Shown here: one piece after another, positions 49,464 to 59,029 of the stretch | How the letters are laid out: each line of letters begins with the position of its first letter | Numbering within the stretch: position 1 is the stretch's first letter | NCBI GenBank assembly: GCA_017404785.1 | Contig: JAFRBQ010000008.1 | Location: forward strand, 230,212 to 294,211 | DNA: 64,000 nt | Direction of reading: 5' to 3' | Origin: Erysipelotrichaceae bacterium | Lineage (GTDB): Bacteria; Bacillota_I; Bacilli_A; Erysipelotrichales; Erysipelotrichaceae | The notes under the pieces: model-generated | Told to the model about the DNA's origin: nothing | Database searches by the model: none | What the model saw: the letters and a program-made list of their open reading frames with translations, nothing else | Position numbers and translations under genes: made by a program

Positions 49464-50561
49464 TTAATCTCTGGATGTTGCCTTGAGTTCGACCTGGAAC
49501 TTCATTTCCTTGTCATCTCTCATTACAGTTACAGTGACGACATCACCGATCGCTTTGGCATCAAGAGCTTTGGACAGATCAGCGTATGAATTTATCTCTA
49601 CATCATTGATAGCTGTGATGACATCATACTGCTGGATGCCGGCTTCATCGGCGCCACCGCCATCGATTACCGCTGAGATCACGACACCTTTTGTCACGTA
49701 ATACGAAGAATTGGTATATACTCTTACTCCCAATGATGCTCTGTCTTTAACATAGCCGTTTTCGATCAGTTCGTTGATGATCTTAACAACAGTATTGGAA
49801 GGGATCGCATAGCCCATACCTTCGATCGTGGTTGTAGAATAGGCAGAAGACTTCTTGGCATTGACGATACCGATCAGATTGCCGTTGATGTCAAACAGAC
49901 CACCACCGGAGTTTCCGGAGTTGATAGCCGCATTGGTCTGAATGACGGTCATGTAGACATTGTTGATATAGATCTCTTTTTCTAAGGCCGAAATAATGCC
50001 GTTGGAGCACGAAATGCCAAGTCCTAACGGATTACCGATGACGATCGCATCCGATCCCAGAGCCAGTTCTGATGAGTCTGCAAACGATGTGTATGGCAGA
50101 CCATCAAGATCGATCTTGATCACAGCCAGATCGGTTCTGGAATCTACACCAATCACCTTGGCCTGATAGGTCTCACCATTGTAGATCTTGACTTTGATCG
50201 TATTCTCATCGATCAGATTTTCCAAGACGTGTGCATTGGTCACGATGTAGCCATCTTCCGAGAAGATTACGCCTGAGCCTGTTGAAATGGCCGTCTGTGT
50301 GCCGCCGAAGAAGAAGCCTGAAGTATCAGCCTGAACCTTGCAGCTTACCTCTACGACAGTGTTGTATGCTTTTTCGATTGCTTTTGTATATTCGGTCTTT
50401 TCAACATTGGTATATTCAACCTCGTTGATCACAACATTGTCAGACTGAACAGGACTACCGTTTTTCTGAGTATAATACGATAAAACGCCAAATGTGCCTA
50501 AGCCCGAGCCAAGTAAGGCAACCAGAAAGATAATAAGAACAGTTTTAATATTTACTTTCAT
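49464..50561 (-). CDS. HtrA/DegP-type serine protease
   Basis: A 365-residue envelope protease. It has a short cytoplasmic start, one N-terminal membrane helix (LIIFLVALLGSGLGTFGVLS) and a trypsin-like domain. The catalytic triad is H111 (TNAHVLENL), D144 (SRTDLAVI) and S218 (NSGNSGGGLF). A PDZ domain closes it (ISAVIDGGGADEAGIQQYDVIT at about 280). It degrades misfolded proteins outside the membrane. The ATG at 50561 is chosen because GGAGGTGAGG lies directly before it; the earlier ATG at 50576 overlaps that site. Confidence 0.94.
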   Translation of the reverse strand: MKVNIKTVLIIFLVALLGSGLGTFGVLSYYTQKNGSPVQSDNVVINEVEYTNVEKTEYTKAIEKAYNTVVEVSCKVQADTSGFFFGGTQTAISTGSGVIFSEDGYIVTNAHVLENLIDENTIKVKIYNGETYQAKVIGVDSRTDLAVIKIDLDGLPYTSFADSSELALGSDAIVIGNPLGLGISCSNGIISALEKEIYINNVYMTVIQTNAAINSGNSGGGLFDINGNLIGIVNAKKSSAYSTTTIEGMGYAIPSNTVVKIINELIENGYVKDRASLGVRVYTNSSYYVTKGVVISAVIDGGGADEAGIQQYDVITAINDVEINSYADLSKALDAKAIGDVVTVTVMRDDKEMKFQVELKATSRD

Positions 50562-50684
50562 ATTCCTCACCTCCATACACTAATATAATTATCCAATGTG
50601 AACTTAAACTGAACTTTTATCAAATCGAAGTGAAATTGTATCTAAGAAAAGATCTCTAAATTTTACTTAAAAATCGATAAAATA

Positions 50685-50690
50685 TATAAT
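50685..50690 (+). promoter_or_regulatory. Leaderless-type -10 of the second CPBP gene
   Basis: TATAAT stands 6 nt before the GTG start at 50697. TTTACT 17 nt upstream is a weak -35. No ribosome site is present. Confidence 0.55.
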
Positions 50691-50696
50691 CAATAT

Positions 50697-51617
50697 GTGG
50701 ATAAAAAAGCACGAAAAGTCTCTAAGAGATATGCCAAGCACTGGTTCAGTGCCGTTGGCATATTTCTTATCATGTATACATTGTTTGTCTTACTGATACC
50801 GTATGTATTCCATCTGTATCTGGTAGAGGTAGATTCCAGTATCCTGAAGGATACCTATCTTTATTACGGGATCTATTTCCTGATGCTGCAGTTTGGCACC
50901 CTGATACCATTCTTTCTGATGCGCAAGACCTTCAAGATCAAAATCAGAAGTTTCTCCAGAGAAGTCAAAGCCACTTTCAAGGATCTTTTTGTTCAGTCTA
51001 TCGTAGTCTTTACGATCTGCATAGGCATGATCTATGCGTCAAATATCATCTTTTCCTATCTTGGCGTTGAACCGAAACTGCTTTCAAGTATCGGTCTGAC
51101 TTTTGATGATGCCAACCTGAGTAATGTGCTTTATGTCTTCATGCTGCTGGTTGCTACACCGCTAATTGAAGAATATGCCTTCAGAGGTGTGCTCATCCAT
51201 TCCTTATCAAAGTATGGCAAAGGATTTGCCATGTACATGTCGGCGCTGATCTATGCTCTGGCACATCTCAACTTTGTGGAATTCATTCCTTCTTTTGCGA
51301 TGGCTTATCTGCTGGGCAAGATCTCACTTAGATACAGAAGCATTATCCCGACGATACTCATACACATACTGTTCAACGTCTTCATCTATGCGCTTTGTGT
51401 GATACCTTCAAGTATCACTCAGTATATGGCGTATGGACTTGTAGCGATCGTCGGCATAGCAGTATATTTGATCCTATCCGGTCGTTATGAATTCATCAAG
51501 ATCCAGAAGACCCGCAATGAAAAGACGGCTTATATGCTGTTTCTCTCAAGGCCGACTGTCATTATTGCGATCGCCTTGATGGTAGCCGATACCGTCCTGT
51601 TCATGTTTGTGAACTGA
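50697..51617 (+). CDS. CPBP family intramembrane metalloprotease-like protein
   Basis: A 306-residue polytopic protein starting at GTG. CPBP motifs: IEEYAFRGVLIHSL (EExxxR near 155), ALAHLNFVEF (FxxxH-type near 183) and HILFNVF (near 222). Two extra helices lie at the end. It has no ribosome site and is predicted to be leaderless. It stands between the divergent HtrA gene and two terminators. A role in peptide or signal-protein cleavage, or in resistance to antimicrobial peptides, is inferred from the family. Confidence 0.88.
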   Translation: MDKKARKVSKRYAKHWFSAVGIFLIMYTLFVLLIPYVFHLYLVEVDSSILKDTYLYYGIYFLMLQFGTLIPFFLMRKTFKIKIRSFSREVKATFKDLFVQSIVVFTICIGMIYASNIIFSYLGVEPKLLSSIGLTFDDANLSNVLYVFMLLVATPLIEEYAFRGVLIHSLSKYGKGFAMYMSALIYALAHLNFVEFIPSFAMAYLLGKISLRYRSIIPTILIHILFNVFIYALCVIPSSITQYMAYGLVAIVGIAVYLILSGRYEFIKIQKTRNEKTAYMLFLSRPTVIIAIALMVADTVLFMFVN

Positions 51618-51641
51618 GCTGATCTGAATAACGATAAACAG

Positions 51642-51680
51642 ACTGTCTTGTTTCCTGATAGGGGACAGGACAGTTTTTTT
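51642..51680 (+). terminator. Terminator of the second CPBP gene
   Basis: ACTGTCTTGTTTCC / GGGGACAGGACAGT with a TGATA loop (three G-T pairs) and a T7 run. Confidence 0.8.
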
Positions 51681-51696
51681 GTATGAACAAAAATAA

Positions 51697-51725
51697 AAGA
51701 CCTCATCCTTTTGGAATGAGGTCTT
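51697..51725 (-). terminator. Terminator of the CW_7-repeat gene
   Basis: A 10-bp stem AAGACCTCAT / ATGAGGTCTT, followed on the minus strand by TTTTATTTTTG. Confidence 0.82.
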
Positions 51726-51740
51726 AAGAGAAGTTCTGGC

Positions 51741-52304
51741 TTATTTCAGCAGCTTGTTTACAAGATCCTGAACTTTAGAGTAATCATAGCCTGCAGCTGT
51801 CAGCTTGTCTTTTCTTTCCTGACCATTGCCCCATTTGCCCTGGATTACTTCCTTGGCGATCTCTTCAAGTTTCTTTTCAGCATCGCTGACGCCATGAAGA
51901 ATGTCGTTGACCTTGTTCTGAACTGCAGTGTAGTCGAAGCCGGCAGCTGTCAGTTTTTCTTTTCTTTCCTGACCATTGCCCCATTTACCTTCGATAACTT
52001 CCTTGGCAAGATCTTCAATGCTCTTCTTTGCGCCTGCAACAGCAGCAGCTTTTCTTTCTTCAGCAGCCTTTGCAGCCTCTGCAGCGATCTTCTTAGCCTG
52101 TTCAGCTACTTCTTTAAGACGAGCAGCTTCCTTCTTGATCTCTGTGAAGTTGTCATAGCCGGCAGCCTTCAGATTGTCTCTGATCTCGAATTCGTTTTTG
52201 CCCCATTTGCCATCATTCCATTCCTTGGCTAATGTAGCAAGATCCTTCTTGACCTGTTCGATCTTCTGTTCTTCCTTTTTCTTGAAATTATCAAATAAAC
52301 CCAT
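51741..52304 (-). CDS. Cytoplasmic protein with three CW_7 (Cpl-7-like) repeats
   Basis: A 187-residue protein made of a short head (MGLFDNFKKKEEQK), a long Ala/Glu/Lys coiled-coil (residues 60-93) and three CW_7 repeats. Two are nearly identical (IEGKWGNGQERKEKLTAAGF around 105-125, IQGKWGNGQERKDKLTAAGY around 150-170). The first (WNDGKWGKNEFEIRDNLKAA around 29-48) is divergent and stands before the coil. CW_7 modules bind peptidoglycan in phage endolysins, but this protein has no signal peptide, no catalytic domain and no membrane helix. AGGAGG precedes the ATG. It may be cytoplasmic, released, or bind something else. Confidence 0.85.
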   Translation of the reverse strand: MGLFDNFKKKEEQKIEQVKKDLATLAKEWNDGKWGKNEFEIRDNLKAAGYDNFTEIKKEAARLKEVAEQAKKIAAEAAKAAEERKAAAVAGAKKSIEDLAKEVIEGKWGNGQERKEKLTAAGFDYTAVQNKVNDILHGVSDAEKKLEEIAKEVIQGKWGNGQERKDKLTAAGYDYSKVQDLVNKLLK

Positions 52305-52331
52305 AAAATACCTCCTATTATTTATTCTCTT

Positions 52332-52353
52332 GAGACTCAGCTCAATGAGTTTC
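52332..52353. repeat. Inverted repeat upstream of the CW_7-repeat gene
   Basis: GAGACTCAGCTCAATGAGTT and its partner form an imperfect 8-bp inverted repeat about 30 bases before the start of the minus-strand gene. It may be an operator or a 5' leader hairpin. Confidence 0.35.
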
Positions 52354-52414
52354 TTTATATTTATTATATATTAGTTTTTATGCAAGTGCTATTTTCTGTA
52401 TGAAAATTCTGCTC

Positions 52415-53146
52415 CTAGAGGATAAGCAGGATAACAAACGACAGAAGACCGCAGATAAAAACGACCGGTATCAGATATAAGAGCGGTTTTGGATAGAAAG
52501 CGTAAAGTTTTTCCAAGAAGGCATTATCCGGATACATCGTAAAATCGTAATTAGCGATCGGATTGAGACCGGTTTTGACCAGGATGACATTGAGGATATG
52601 ATCAATGATCCCCGAAACCAGTATCATCAGCGCATTCCATAAGGCATCTATGAGCTGAGGTTTGTATAAACCAAGCGTATAGAAACTCAGACATGTCACT
52701 ATGAGCAATCCGTGATAGAAATAGAAACCAAAAGTCTGGACCGAATAAAAACGCTGATTGACGAGACATTTATCAGGGAAGGTGAAAGCCAGAAGAGAAC
52801 CTCCTGTGCCAAGAATGATACAGAAAGCCATGAGATGGGTATTGTTGGTCAAGGCTGCAATGATGCACATGATCGTTGACTGATTGCACAGATAACATGG
52901 CAGATCGGTAAAATAGTTGTAATCTTTATGCGTGCGCATCATATAGTGTTTATAGAATCTTAAAAAGATGAATTCCAGAATACTGGTGATGAGGATCAGT
53001 TTACGTCTTTCTTCCATAGGAAGAGTATTTCCATACGCACTGAACAGAATAAGACCGACTATTGTAAGGCCAATATAAAACCACCAGCCTTTATTGAATG
53101 TATTGATTCTTAGATCTTTCGGAAACAACTTGTATAAAAGTTTCAT
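52415..53146 (-). CDS. YwaF/TIGR02206-like membrane protein
   Basis: A 243-residue protein of about six or seven membrane helices. The family signature FTDLPCYLCNQSTIMCI is at residues 77-93, HGLLIVTC near 149 and FYFYHGLL is the next conserved helix. A TATAAT stands 7 nt before the ATG at 53146 (MKLLYKLFPKDL), so this is chosen as start. A longer frame from 53224 is open, but its ATG lies inside the terminator hairpin of the preceding gene. Function is unknown; the family is widespread in Bacillota. Confidence 0.75.
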   Translation of the reverse strand: MKLLYKLFPKDLRINTFNKGWWFYIGLTIVGLILFSAYGNTLPMEERRKLILITSILEFIFLRFYKHYMMRTHKDYNYFTDLPCYLCNQSTIMCIIAALTNNTHLMAFCIILGTGGSLLAFTFPDKCLVNQRFYSVQTFGFYFYHGLLIVTCLSFYTLGLYKPQLIDALWNALMILVSGIIDHILNVILVKTGLNPIANYDFTMYPDNAFLEKLYAFYPKPLLYLIPVVFICGLLSFVILLIL

Positions 53147-53153
53147 CAACCGC

Positions 53154-53159
53154 ATTATA
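53154..53159 (-). promoter_or_regulatory. Leaderless-type -10 of the YwaF-like gene
   Basis: TATAAT on the minus strand, 7 nt (GCGGTTG) before the ATG at 53146. Confidence 0.55.
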
Positions 53160-53204
53160 TCGTTAAAAGCAATAATAATAAAGATTACGTAGGATACTTG
53201 AATA

Positions 53205-53238
53205 TAAAAAAGGTCTGTCATCATGTGACAAACCTTTT
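53205..53238 (-). terminator. Terminator of the 157-residue membrane protein gene
   Basis: AAAAGGTTTGTCA / TGACAGACCTTTT (13 bp, one G-T pair) with a T6 run on the minus strand. The loop includes an ATG of the longer downstream frame. Confidence 0.8.
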
Positions 53239-53261
53239 CAAATCATCTGTGATTCTTCTGA

Positions 53262-53735
53262 TTATTCAGCAGCTGGAGCAGCTAAAACTGACTGTTTTAC
53301 CTTGTTTACCAGATAGAAGATGACGCCGTTGAGTGCAAGAGATACGATAGCGTTGACGATATCCTGTGTTGAATTGTTCTTAGTGAAGAGAACGCTGAGC
53401 ATTCCCAAGCAGCTGAGAATAACACTGACCAGAGTAACGACCCATGCTGGTTTGTACTTTGTAGCATCGTTGGCAACTCTTTTTAATAAGATCCAGTCAA
53501 TGATGTTTGTTACAGCTGAGAAGATCGTGAAAAGACCTGTAATAATGAATAAAGCAGAGAATTGGCCAACCTCTTCAGCTGTGGCAGTAGTATCCGAAAC
53601 GATTTCGTTGAGATTGCCTGCTGCAACACCACCACCCACGATCATCATTACACCGAAAACCAGGGCGATGATACCAAAGATAAGCGAGATGATACTGAAA
53701 ACCTTTAAGGCTTTCTGCTCCTTTGAAACATCCAT
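53262..53735 (-). CDS. Four-helix membrane protein, function unknown
   Basis: A 157-residue protein with four hydrophobic segments (about 12-35, 58-82, 98-116 and 126-145), a short acidic-Ala tail (LAAPAAE) and a basic inner loop. AGGAGG precedes the ATG. It is not in a recognised family. Its gene is bounded by hairpins. Confidence 0.8.
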   Translation of the reverse strand: MDVSKEQKALKVFSIISLIFGIIALVFGVMMIVGGGVAAGNLNEIVSDTTATAEEVGQFSALFIITGLFTIFSAVTNIIDWILLKRVANDATKYKPAWVVTLVSVILSCLGMLSVLFTKNNSTQDIVNAIVSLALNGVIFYLVNKVKQSVLAAPAAE

Positions 53736-53830
53736 TTAAATAACCTCCTATTTTATAAAGACATTATAGAACAGTTTATTACTTTTTAAAATCATAAATC
53801 GGTTGTAAAGTATCTTACTAATCAATAAAT

Positions 53831-53865
53831 AAAGAGTCCCCGTTTTTCGAGGACTCTTTATGACC
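53831..53865 (-). terminator. Hairpin between the solute-binding protein gene and the 157-residue gene
   Basis: AAAGAGTCC / GGACTCTTT with an 11-nt loop; on the minus strand a TTTATTTATTG run follows. It ends the solute-binding protein/kinase operon. Confidence 0.8.
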
Positions 53866-53892
53866 ATGTTTTTATAATATGGTATTTCAGTT

Positions 53893-55182
53893 CTATTCAA
53901 AGCTTCCGTACATCTTTACAGCATCATCGATACTGATCTGGCCTTTTCCTACCTGGAAGGCAGCGATTCTGACCTGAACTGTAAGCGGATCAGTTATACC
54001 GAGCACTTCTGGAGAAATGGTTAGTTCTGATGGCACCTGACCAAATGGTGCATATACAGAATCAAGAGGCATATTTGCGGTTGGAGTAACCAGACGCTTG
54101 ATCGAAGCCATTTCATTGAGCGCTTCCTCGCTGATCAGAAAACGCATGAATTCATTTGTCATATCCAGATCATCACAGCCCTTGTTGACAGAGAACTGAA
54201 TGGAAGGGCTGTCAATGAAGTATCCGCCTTTATCCGTAACCGGGATTGGTGAGAAGGTGTAATTGAAAGGTGTCTTGGAGAACGCTTCAGACTGACTCTC
54301 ACGCTTTTTGGTTCCGGATACGGTATCGGCAGTACAGATCATCATTGGCACATCGCCTTCAAAGAAGCGCAGGATGACCTGAGTGTAGTTGTCTTCGATC
54401 TTGTCACATTCATCTATATTGATACAGCCACTGTTGACCAGATCCAGGACTTTTTCCAGTGCGGGACGCAGATATTCACCGGCAGCCGGATCAAGCTTGT
54501 TGGCCAGTTTGAGAGCTTCAGGATTTTCAGCGAGCGCAGCTGTAAACAGAGGGTAGGCGATCGTATTCATGAAACAGCTTGATGATTTAAGGCTGTAGCC
54601 CATCATCGGATTGGCATAACCTTTGTTTTTGAATTCGTCACATACAGCTTTCAGTTCGTCCCATGTGGTCGGGATACTCAGGCCTTCCTTTTCAAACAGA
54701 TCGTTGTTTACCAGCATGCCATAGGTCCTGGAGAATACCGGCACCAGCATTACCCGATCCTGTGCATCGTGATTGATCAGACCTGGTCGGATGCAATTGA
54801 GATCAAAACCAAGATCAGGGTTTGAAAGATCTTCCATATGTGCATATACCGGAGCGTATTGATCATTGCCGATCATCCAGGTGTAGGAGAAGAAAATGTT
54901 CGGTTTGTCATTTCCTTCAAGTACTGTAGCCAGCATATTATTGTAGTCGTCGAGTTTGACATAGCTCAGTTTGACGTTCGGATATATTTCGTTGAAACGG
55001 TCAAATTCAGCTTCAAGTGCCTCGAAGTTATCGTAGTTTCCGGCTACCGTGATCTTGCAGTCGGTCTCGGTATCAAGAGCCGGAACAAATCCTTCCGGGG
55101 TCTCTTCCTGTTTCTTGTCATTGCAGGCACTCAGCGATACAAGCATACAGATGAATAAAATGATGCAGAGCAGTTTTTTCAT
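53893..55182 (-). CDS. Extracellular solute-binding lipoprotein
   Basis: A 429-residue lipoprotein: signal peptide and lipobox SLSAC (Cys near 20), then an ABC-type binding fold ([22 protein letters not shown]..., then [23 protein letters not shown] and [20 protein letters not shown]) of the sugar-binding family. No permease or ATPase gene is near. The start overlaps the end of the histidine kinase gene by four bases (ATGA), so the two are coupled and this protein probably presents the ligand to the kinase, not to a transporter. Its transcription follows that of the kinase. Confidence 0.9.
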   Translation of the reverse strand: MKKLLCIILFICMLVSLSACNDKKQEETPEGFVPALDTETDCKITVAGNYDNFEALEAEFDRFNEIYPNVKLSYVKLDDYNNMLATVLEGNDKPNIFFSYTWMIGNDQYAPVYAHMEDLSNPDLGFDLNCIRPGLINHDAQDRVMLVPVFSRTYGMLVNNDLFEKEGLSIPTTWDELKAVCDEFKNKGYANPMMGYSLKSSSCFMNTIAYPLFTAALAENPEALKLANKLDPAAGEYLRPALEKVLDLVNSGCINIDECDKIEDNYTQVILRFFEGDVPMMICTADTVSGTKKRESQSEAFSKTPFNYTFSPIPVTDKGGYFIDSPSIQFSVNKGCDDLDMTNEFMRFLISEEALNEMASIKRLVTPTANMPLDSVYAPFGQVPSELTISPEVLGITDPLTVQVRIAAFQVGKGQISIDDAVKMYGSFE

Positions 55183-57713
55183 GATCTCTCCTCCTTGATT
55201 CTGCGAATTTCTTTTATAACAAGCTTAATATCTATAGGTTTTGCGATATGTCCGTTCATACCGGCATTGAGACATTCGGTGACGTTTTCCGAGAAGGCGT
55301 CTGCCGTCATGGCAATGATCGGGATGTTGGCTGCCCATGGATCATCCAGTTTACGGATTCTCCTTGTAGCTTCAAGTCCGTTCATCTCCGGCATCTGAAT
55401 ATCCATGAAGATCAGTTCATAATCGCCTTTTTTAGCGTTGGTGATCTTGTCAAGACAAATGCGTCCATTTTCAGCACGCTCCGTTTTGATGCCGAACATG
55501 CCAAGCATGGCGGAAATGATCTCCCAGTTGATGTCGTTGTCTTCGGCAATGAGGATATTCATGCCTTCAAGATCGGAATAGTCATTTTCCATTTCGACGG
55601 TCTTGACTTCCGTTCCCAAGAGGCTGTTGATCGTATAGTAGAGTTTTGAACGGAATAATGGTTTGCTTATGAAGCCGTTTGCGCCGGCTTCCTTGGCCTC
55701 ATCTTCGATATCCGACCATTCATAAGCGGAGATCAGCAGGATCGGTACCTTATCTCCTATCTGAGCACGGATACGGCGTACTGTTTCAACACCATCCAGA
55801 TCAGGCATCTTCCAGTCAAGGATCACAACGTTGTAGTCCTGACCCGTCTGATGTTTCTCTATGATCATGTCGATCGCCTGCAGTCCGCTTCTTGCGCTGT
55901 ATGCCGTTACACCAAGCGACTCCAGGGTATCGACTGCCGTTTCCAGAAGCACTTCATCGTCATCGACGATCAGGATATCCATCGGCTCCAGCGTCATCTC
56001 ATCCGTCTGTCTGTCAGCTAATGGAAGATCAAGAGTTACGGTGAATGTCGTTCCTTCTCCCTGCTTGCTCTGACAGTCGATGGTGCCTTCCATCAGATCG
56101 ACCATCTGTTTGGTGATGGCCAGTCCAAGTCCCGTACCCTGAATGCTGTTGACACGGCTGTCAGTCTGGCGGGAGAATGGCTGATACATGGTTTCCATGA
56201 ATTCCGGACTCATGCCTATACCGGTATCGGCGACTTTGTAGATCAGCCGCACACAGCCCGGTTTCGGACTCTCTTCCTCTGCCATATCTACACTGACCTG
56301 CCCGCCAGGTTCCGTATACTTGATGGCGTTGGACAGAATATTTATATAGATCTGATTCAGTCTCAGCTGATCAGCGTAGAAGTATTCTTTTTCCATTCTG
56401 GAGATACGGAAATTGAAATCGATATTCTTTTCCTTGATCATCGGCTGAGACAGATTCACGAGGTTTTCCACTGTTTCGACAATCGAGAAAGTCAGAGGGC
56501 TCAGATTCAGTTTTCCACTTTCGACCTTGGAGATATCCAGGATATCATTGATCAGGGTGAGCAGATGATTGCTGGCCATCGATATCTTACGCAGATTTTC
56601 ACCGACCGATTGGGTATCGCCAAGATTCTTTTCGGCGATCGTGGTCAGACCGATGATTGCGTTCATCGGTGTACGGATATCGTGAGACATTGTCGAAAGG
56701 AAATCGGTCTTTGCTTTATTGGCAGCTGCAGCTTCCTTGGCTGCTGCCTGAAGCTTCTTGTTGAAATTCTGCATGACAGACAGGTCGAATACCAGCAGGA
56801 TCAGAAGCCCGACGGAAACAAAACCGATCAAAAGCCAGTTTTCATTGCTAGCGTTGAGATCTTTCATTGGCATCAGACTTAAGAACGTCCATCCGCCAGC
56901 GGAAGTGACAGGAGTATAGGCCAGTATGCATTCTTCGCTGCGGGAGTTGGACATGGAGATCGAACCGGTTGAAGAAGTTATTGTTTTAAAAAGCTCCTGT
57001 GTATAGACAGGATCTGTCTTATTGTATGAGCGATAAAACTCAAAAAAGCTTGAATTCTTGAAGGAGTGGCCCTTGATTATGTAATCGCCGTCTATGTCGA
57101 TTATGGAAAGTTCGGCGTTTTCAAACTCTTCCTGCGGGAAGACCCACTTTTCTTCCAGTTCAGAAAGCGGCAGTACACGAAGCAGGATAGCCTTTTCCAG
57201 TTCACCGCTTTCAGGGTCGTGAAGGGTAATATAATTGCAGAAGGCGATGGACTGTTCACCATTGACCGGATTGGTATAGGCACGGGAAATGTTGATGGCT
57301 TCACCGATATCGTGGATCCAGCTCAGATCATTCAATAGATTCGTTCTTTCATAGGTGACGGAATAATCATCGGAATCGGCGTATCTCGATCTGGTGCTCA
57401 GACCAGCTAGAGTATCAGTGAAAACGATATGGGCAGAAGCATTCGGCAGAACATGGGAGATACGGATAAAGGAAACAGCTTCCTCAATGGTCATATCCTT
57501 GCTGTTGATGTAGCGTGCCCAGACGTCACAGATACGCTGTTCTCCCTCCAGATAGTTTTCTGTGACATGTTCCATGGTGATCGCAGTATTCTCGAAGTGT
57601 TCGATCTGCCTTTGGATGGTTTCCTTGTTCGTATAGTCAGAATAAAATACTACGAAGCTGAGCAGCGCGATCATGATGAGTATATTGACGATAATGATCC
57701 AGGTTTTTTTCAT
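55179..57713 (-). CDS. Hybrid sensor histidine kinase with two receiver domains
   Basis: An 844-residue membrane sensor. Helix one (residues 5-25), an extracellular Cache-like domain of about 240 residues, a second helix near 280-300, a HisKA domain with H344 ([14 protein letters not shown]), the HATPase (N box [19 protein letters not shown] boxes DTGIGMS and [11 protein letters not shown]), and two receivers with D633 ([10 protein letters not shown]) and D771 ([10 protein letters not shown]), both complete. No HPt domain or DNA-binding output is present or next to it, so the final target must be encoded elsewhere. The start has GAGAGGGAAAGAG upstream. Confidence 0.95.
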   Translation of the reverse strand: MKKTWIIIVNILIMIALLSFVVFYSDYTNKETIQRQIEHFENTAITMEHVTENYLEGEQRICDVWARYINSKDMTIEEAVSFIRISHVLPNASAHIVFTDTLAGLSTRSRYADSDDYSVTYERTNLLNDLSWIHDIGEAINISRAYTNPVNGEQSIAFCNYITLHDPESGELEKAILLRVLPLSELEEKWVFPQEEFENAELSIIDIDGDYIIKGHSFKNSSFFEFYRSYNKTDPVYTQELFKTITSSTGSISMSNSRSEECILAYTPVTSAGGWTFLSLMPMKDLNASNENWLLIGFVSVGLLILLVFDLSVMQNFNKKLQAAAKEAAAANKAKTDFLSTMSHDIRTPMNAIIGLTTIAEKNLGDTQSVGENLRKISMASNHLLTLINDILDISKVESGKLNLSPLTFSIVETVENLVNLSQPMIKEKNIDFNFRISRMEKEYFYADQLRLNQIYINILSNAIKYTEPGGQVSVDMAEEESPKPGCVRLIYKVADTGIGMSPEFMETMYQPFSRQTDSRVNSIQGTGLGLAITKQMVDLMEGTIDCQSKQGEGTTFTVTLDLPLADRQTDEMTLEPMDILIVDDDEVLLETAVDTLESLGVTAYSARSGLQAIDMIIEKHQTGQDYNVVILDWKMPDLDGVETVRRIRAQIGDKVPILLISAYEWSDIEDEAKEAGANGFISKPLFRSKLYYTINSLLGTEVKTVEMENDYSDLEGMNILIAEDNDINWEIISAMLGMFGIKTERAENGRICLDKITNAKKGDYELIFMDIQMPEMNGLEATRRIRKLDDPWAANIPIIAMTADAFSENVTECLNAGMNGHIAKPIDIKLVIKEIRRIKEERS

Positions 57714-57932
57714 AGCTCTTTCCTCTCCCTCACGGATTCTTTCTATACGAGTCAGTCATTATTCAGAAGTAAAGAGTTTAAAATCTTTGTATAGCAATTA
57801 TACCATTAAGAAGTACTTCATTTATAGCCCCAAATGCCGATTGAATCAGGTAAATGACTTAATTGGAGTAACTTGTTACAATTAGACAGAAGAAGATATG
57901 TTCTTTTGATACCGGGAACAAAGAGGAATAAG

Positions 57933-58484
57933 ATGCTGTATATAATGCGACACGGAATGACTGAATGGAACAGACTTCATAAGCTGCAGGGACAAAGAGA
58001 CATTCCTTTGAATGAAGAGGGTCTATCAATGGCCAGAGCAGCTCATGATGAGTATCTGAATACTCATTTTGATATCTGTTTTTCTTCGCCGCTGAAACGT
58101 GCAGCTGAAACTGCCAGTATCCTCTTACAGGGAAGAGATGTTCCGATAATAATAGATAACAGGTTAAGGGAGATGTCGTTTGGTGAATATGAGGGAGTAC
58201 AGAATTCTTTTTTGTTACCTGATTGTCCGATCAATGTCCTCTTCAAAGATCCAGGATCATATAAGAAGTCGATTGGCGGAGCCGAAACATTTGCGGAACT
58301 GTTTTCACGTACGAACAGTTTTCTTTCCGAAATGGTCTTTCCTGAACTTCAGAAAGGGAAAGACATCCTGATCGTCGGACACAAGGGTTTGAATTCGGCG
58401 ATAATCAGTCAGATAAAGCAGATTCCGATCTCACAGTTCTGGAACAATGGTGTTGAACAGTGCAAACTGATGCGTCTTATATAA
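57933..58484 (+). CDS. Histidine phosphatase family protein
   Basis: A 183-residue enzyme of the phosphoglycerate-mutase-like group. The RHG motif is MRHGMTEWN (residues 5-13) with the nucleophile His, SSPLKRAAETA carries the second Arg, REMSFGEYEG the acidic residue, and GHKGLN the second His. The final Gly of GHG is Lys. A short cytoplasmic enzyme; substrate unknown. The ATG at 57933 has AGAGGAATAAG upstream; the longer frame to 57873 is not supported. Confidence 0.9.
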   Translation: MLYIMRHGMTEWNRLHKLQGQRDIPLNEEGLSMARAAHDEYLNTHFDICFSSPLKRAAETASILLQGRDVPIIIDNRLREMSFGEYEGVQNSFLLPDCPINVLFKDPGSYKKSIGGAETFAELFSRTNSFLSEMVFPELQKGKDILIVGHKGLNSAIISQIKQIPISQFWNNGVEQCKLMRLI

Positions 58485-58529
58485 ACATTGATTATTAACT
58501 ATAGATAAGTAAGATTTTTAAGGATGAAT

Positions 58530-58982
58530 ATGGAAGAACTTTCTTTTATCACATTAAGGGATGATCCGTCATATAAAGAAGCGCTGGCGGAATGGTTTCA
58601 TATTAAGTGGGGCGTTGCAAAGAAAGCTTATCTTGAATGCATGGATGCTTACCTGAGCGGAAACAGTGAACTTGGCTGGTATCTGTGCAGGGATGGAAAT
58701 AGAATTGTTGGCGGACTGGGAGTTATTGAAAACGACTTTCATGACAGAAAAGATCTATCACCAAACATCTGTGCTGTCTACATAGAAGAAGCCTATCGAA
58801 AAAAGGGCATTGCGGGGAAACTTCTGAATATGGCCGTGGAAGATCTGCGCCAGAAAGGGATCACACCGGTGTACCTGGTCAGTGATCATATCGGATTCTA
58901 TGAACGCTATGGCTGGGAATTTTTCTGCCTGGTTCAGGGAGATGGCGAACTACATAAGACACGCATGTACATTCACAGATAG
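58530..58982 (+). CDS. GNAT family N-acetyltransferase
   Basis: A 150-residue GNAT enzyme. Its acetyl-CoA loop is EEAYRKKGIAGKLLNMA near 90-106, and YLVSDHIGFYERYGWEFF near 115-132 is the last conserved strand and helix. AAGGA stands six bases before the ATG at 58530. A two-codon longer start at 58524 is possible. Substrate unknown. Confidence 0.87.
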   Translation: MEELSFITLRDDPSYKEALAEWFHIKWGVAKKAYLECMDAYLSGNSELGWYLCRDGNRIVGGLGVIENDFHDRKDLSPNICAVYIEEAYRKKGIAGKLLNMAVEDLRQKGITPVYLVSDHIGFYERYGWEFFCLVQGDGELHKTRMYIHR

Positions 58983-59029
58983 ATCTCTGTGTCCTAAAGA
59001 AAATAAATCAGTTAAGGAGATATGTATTT

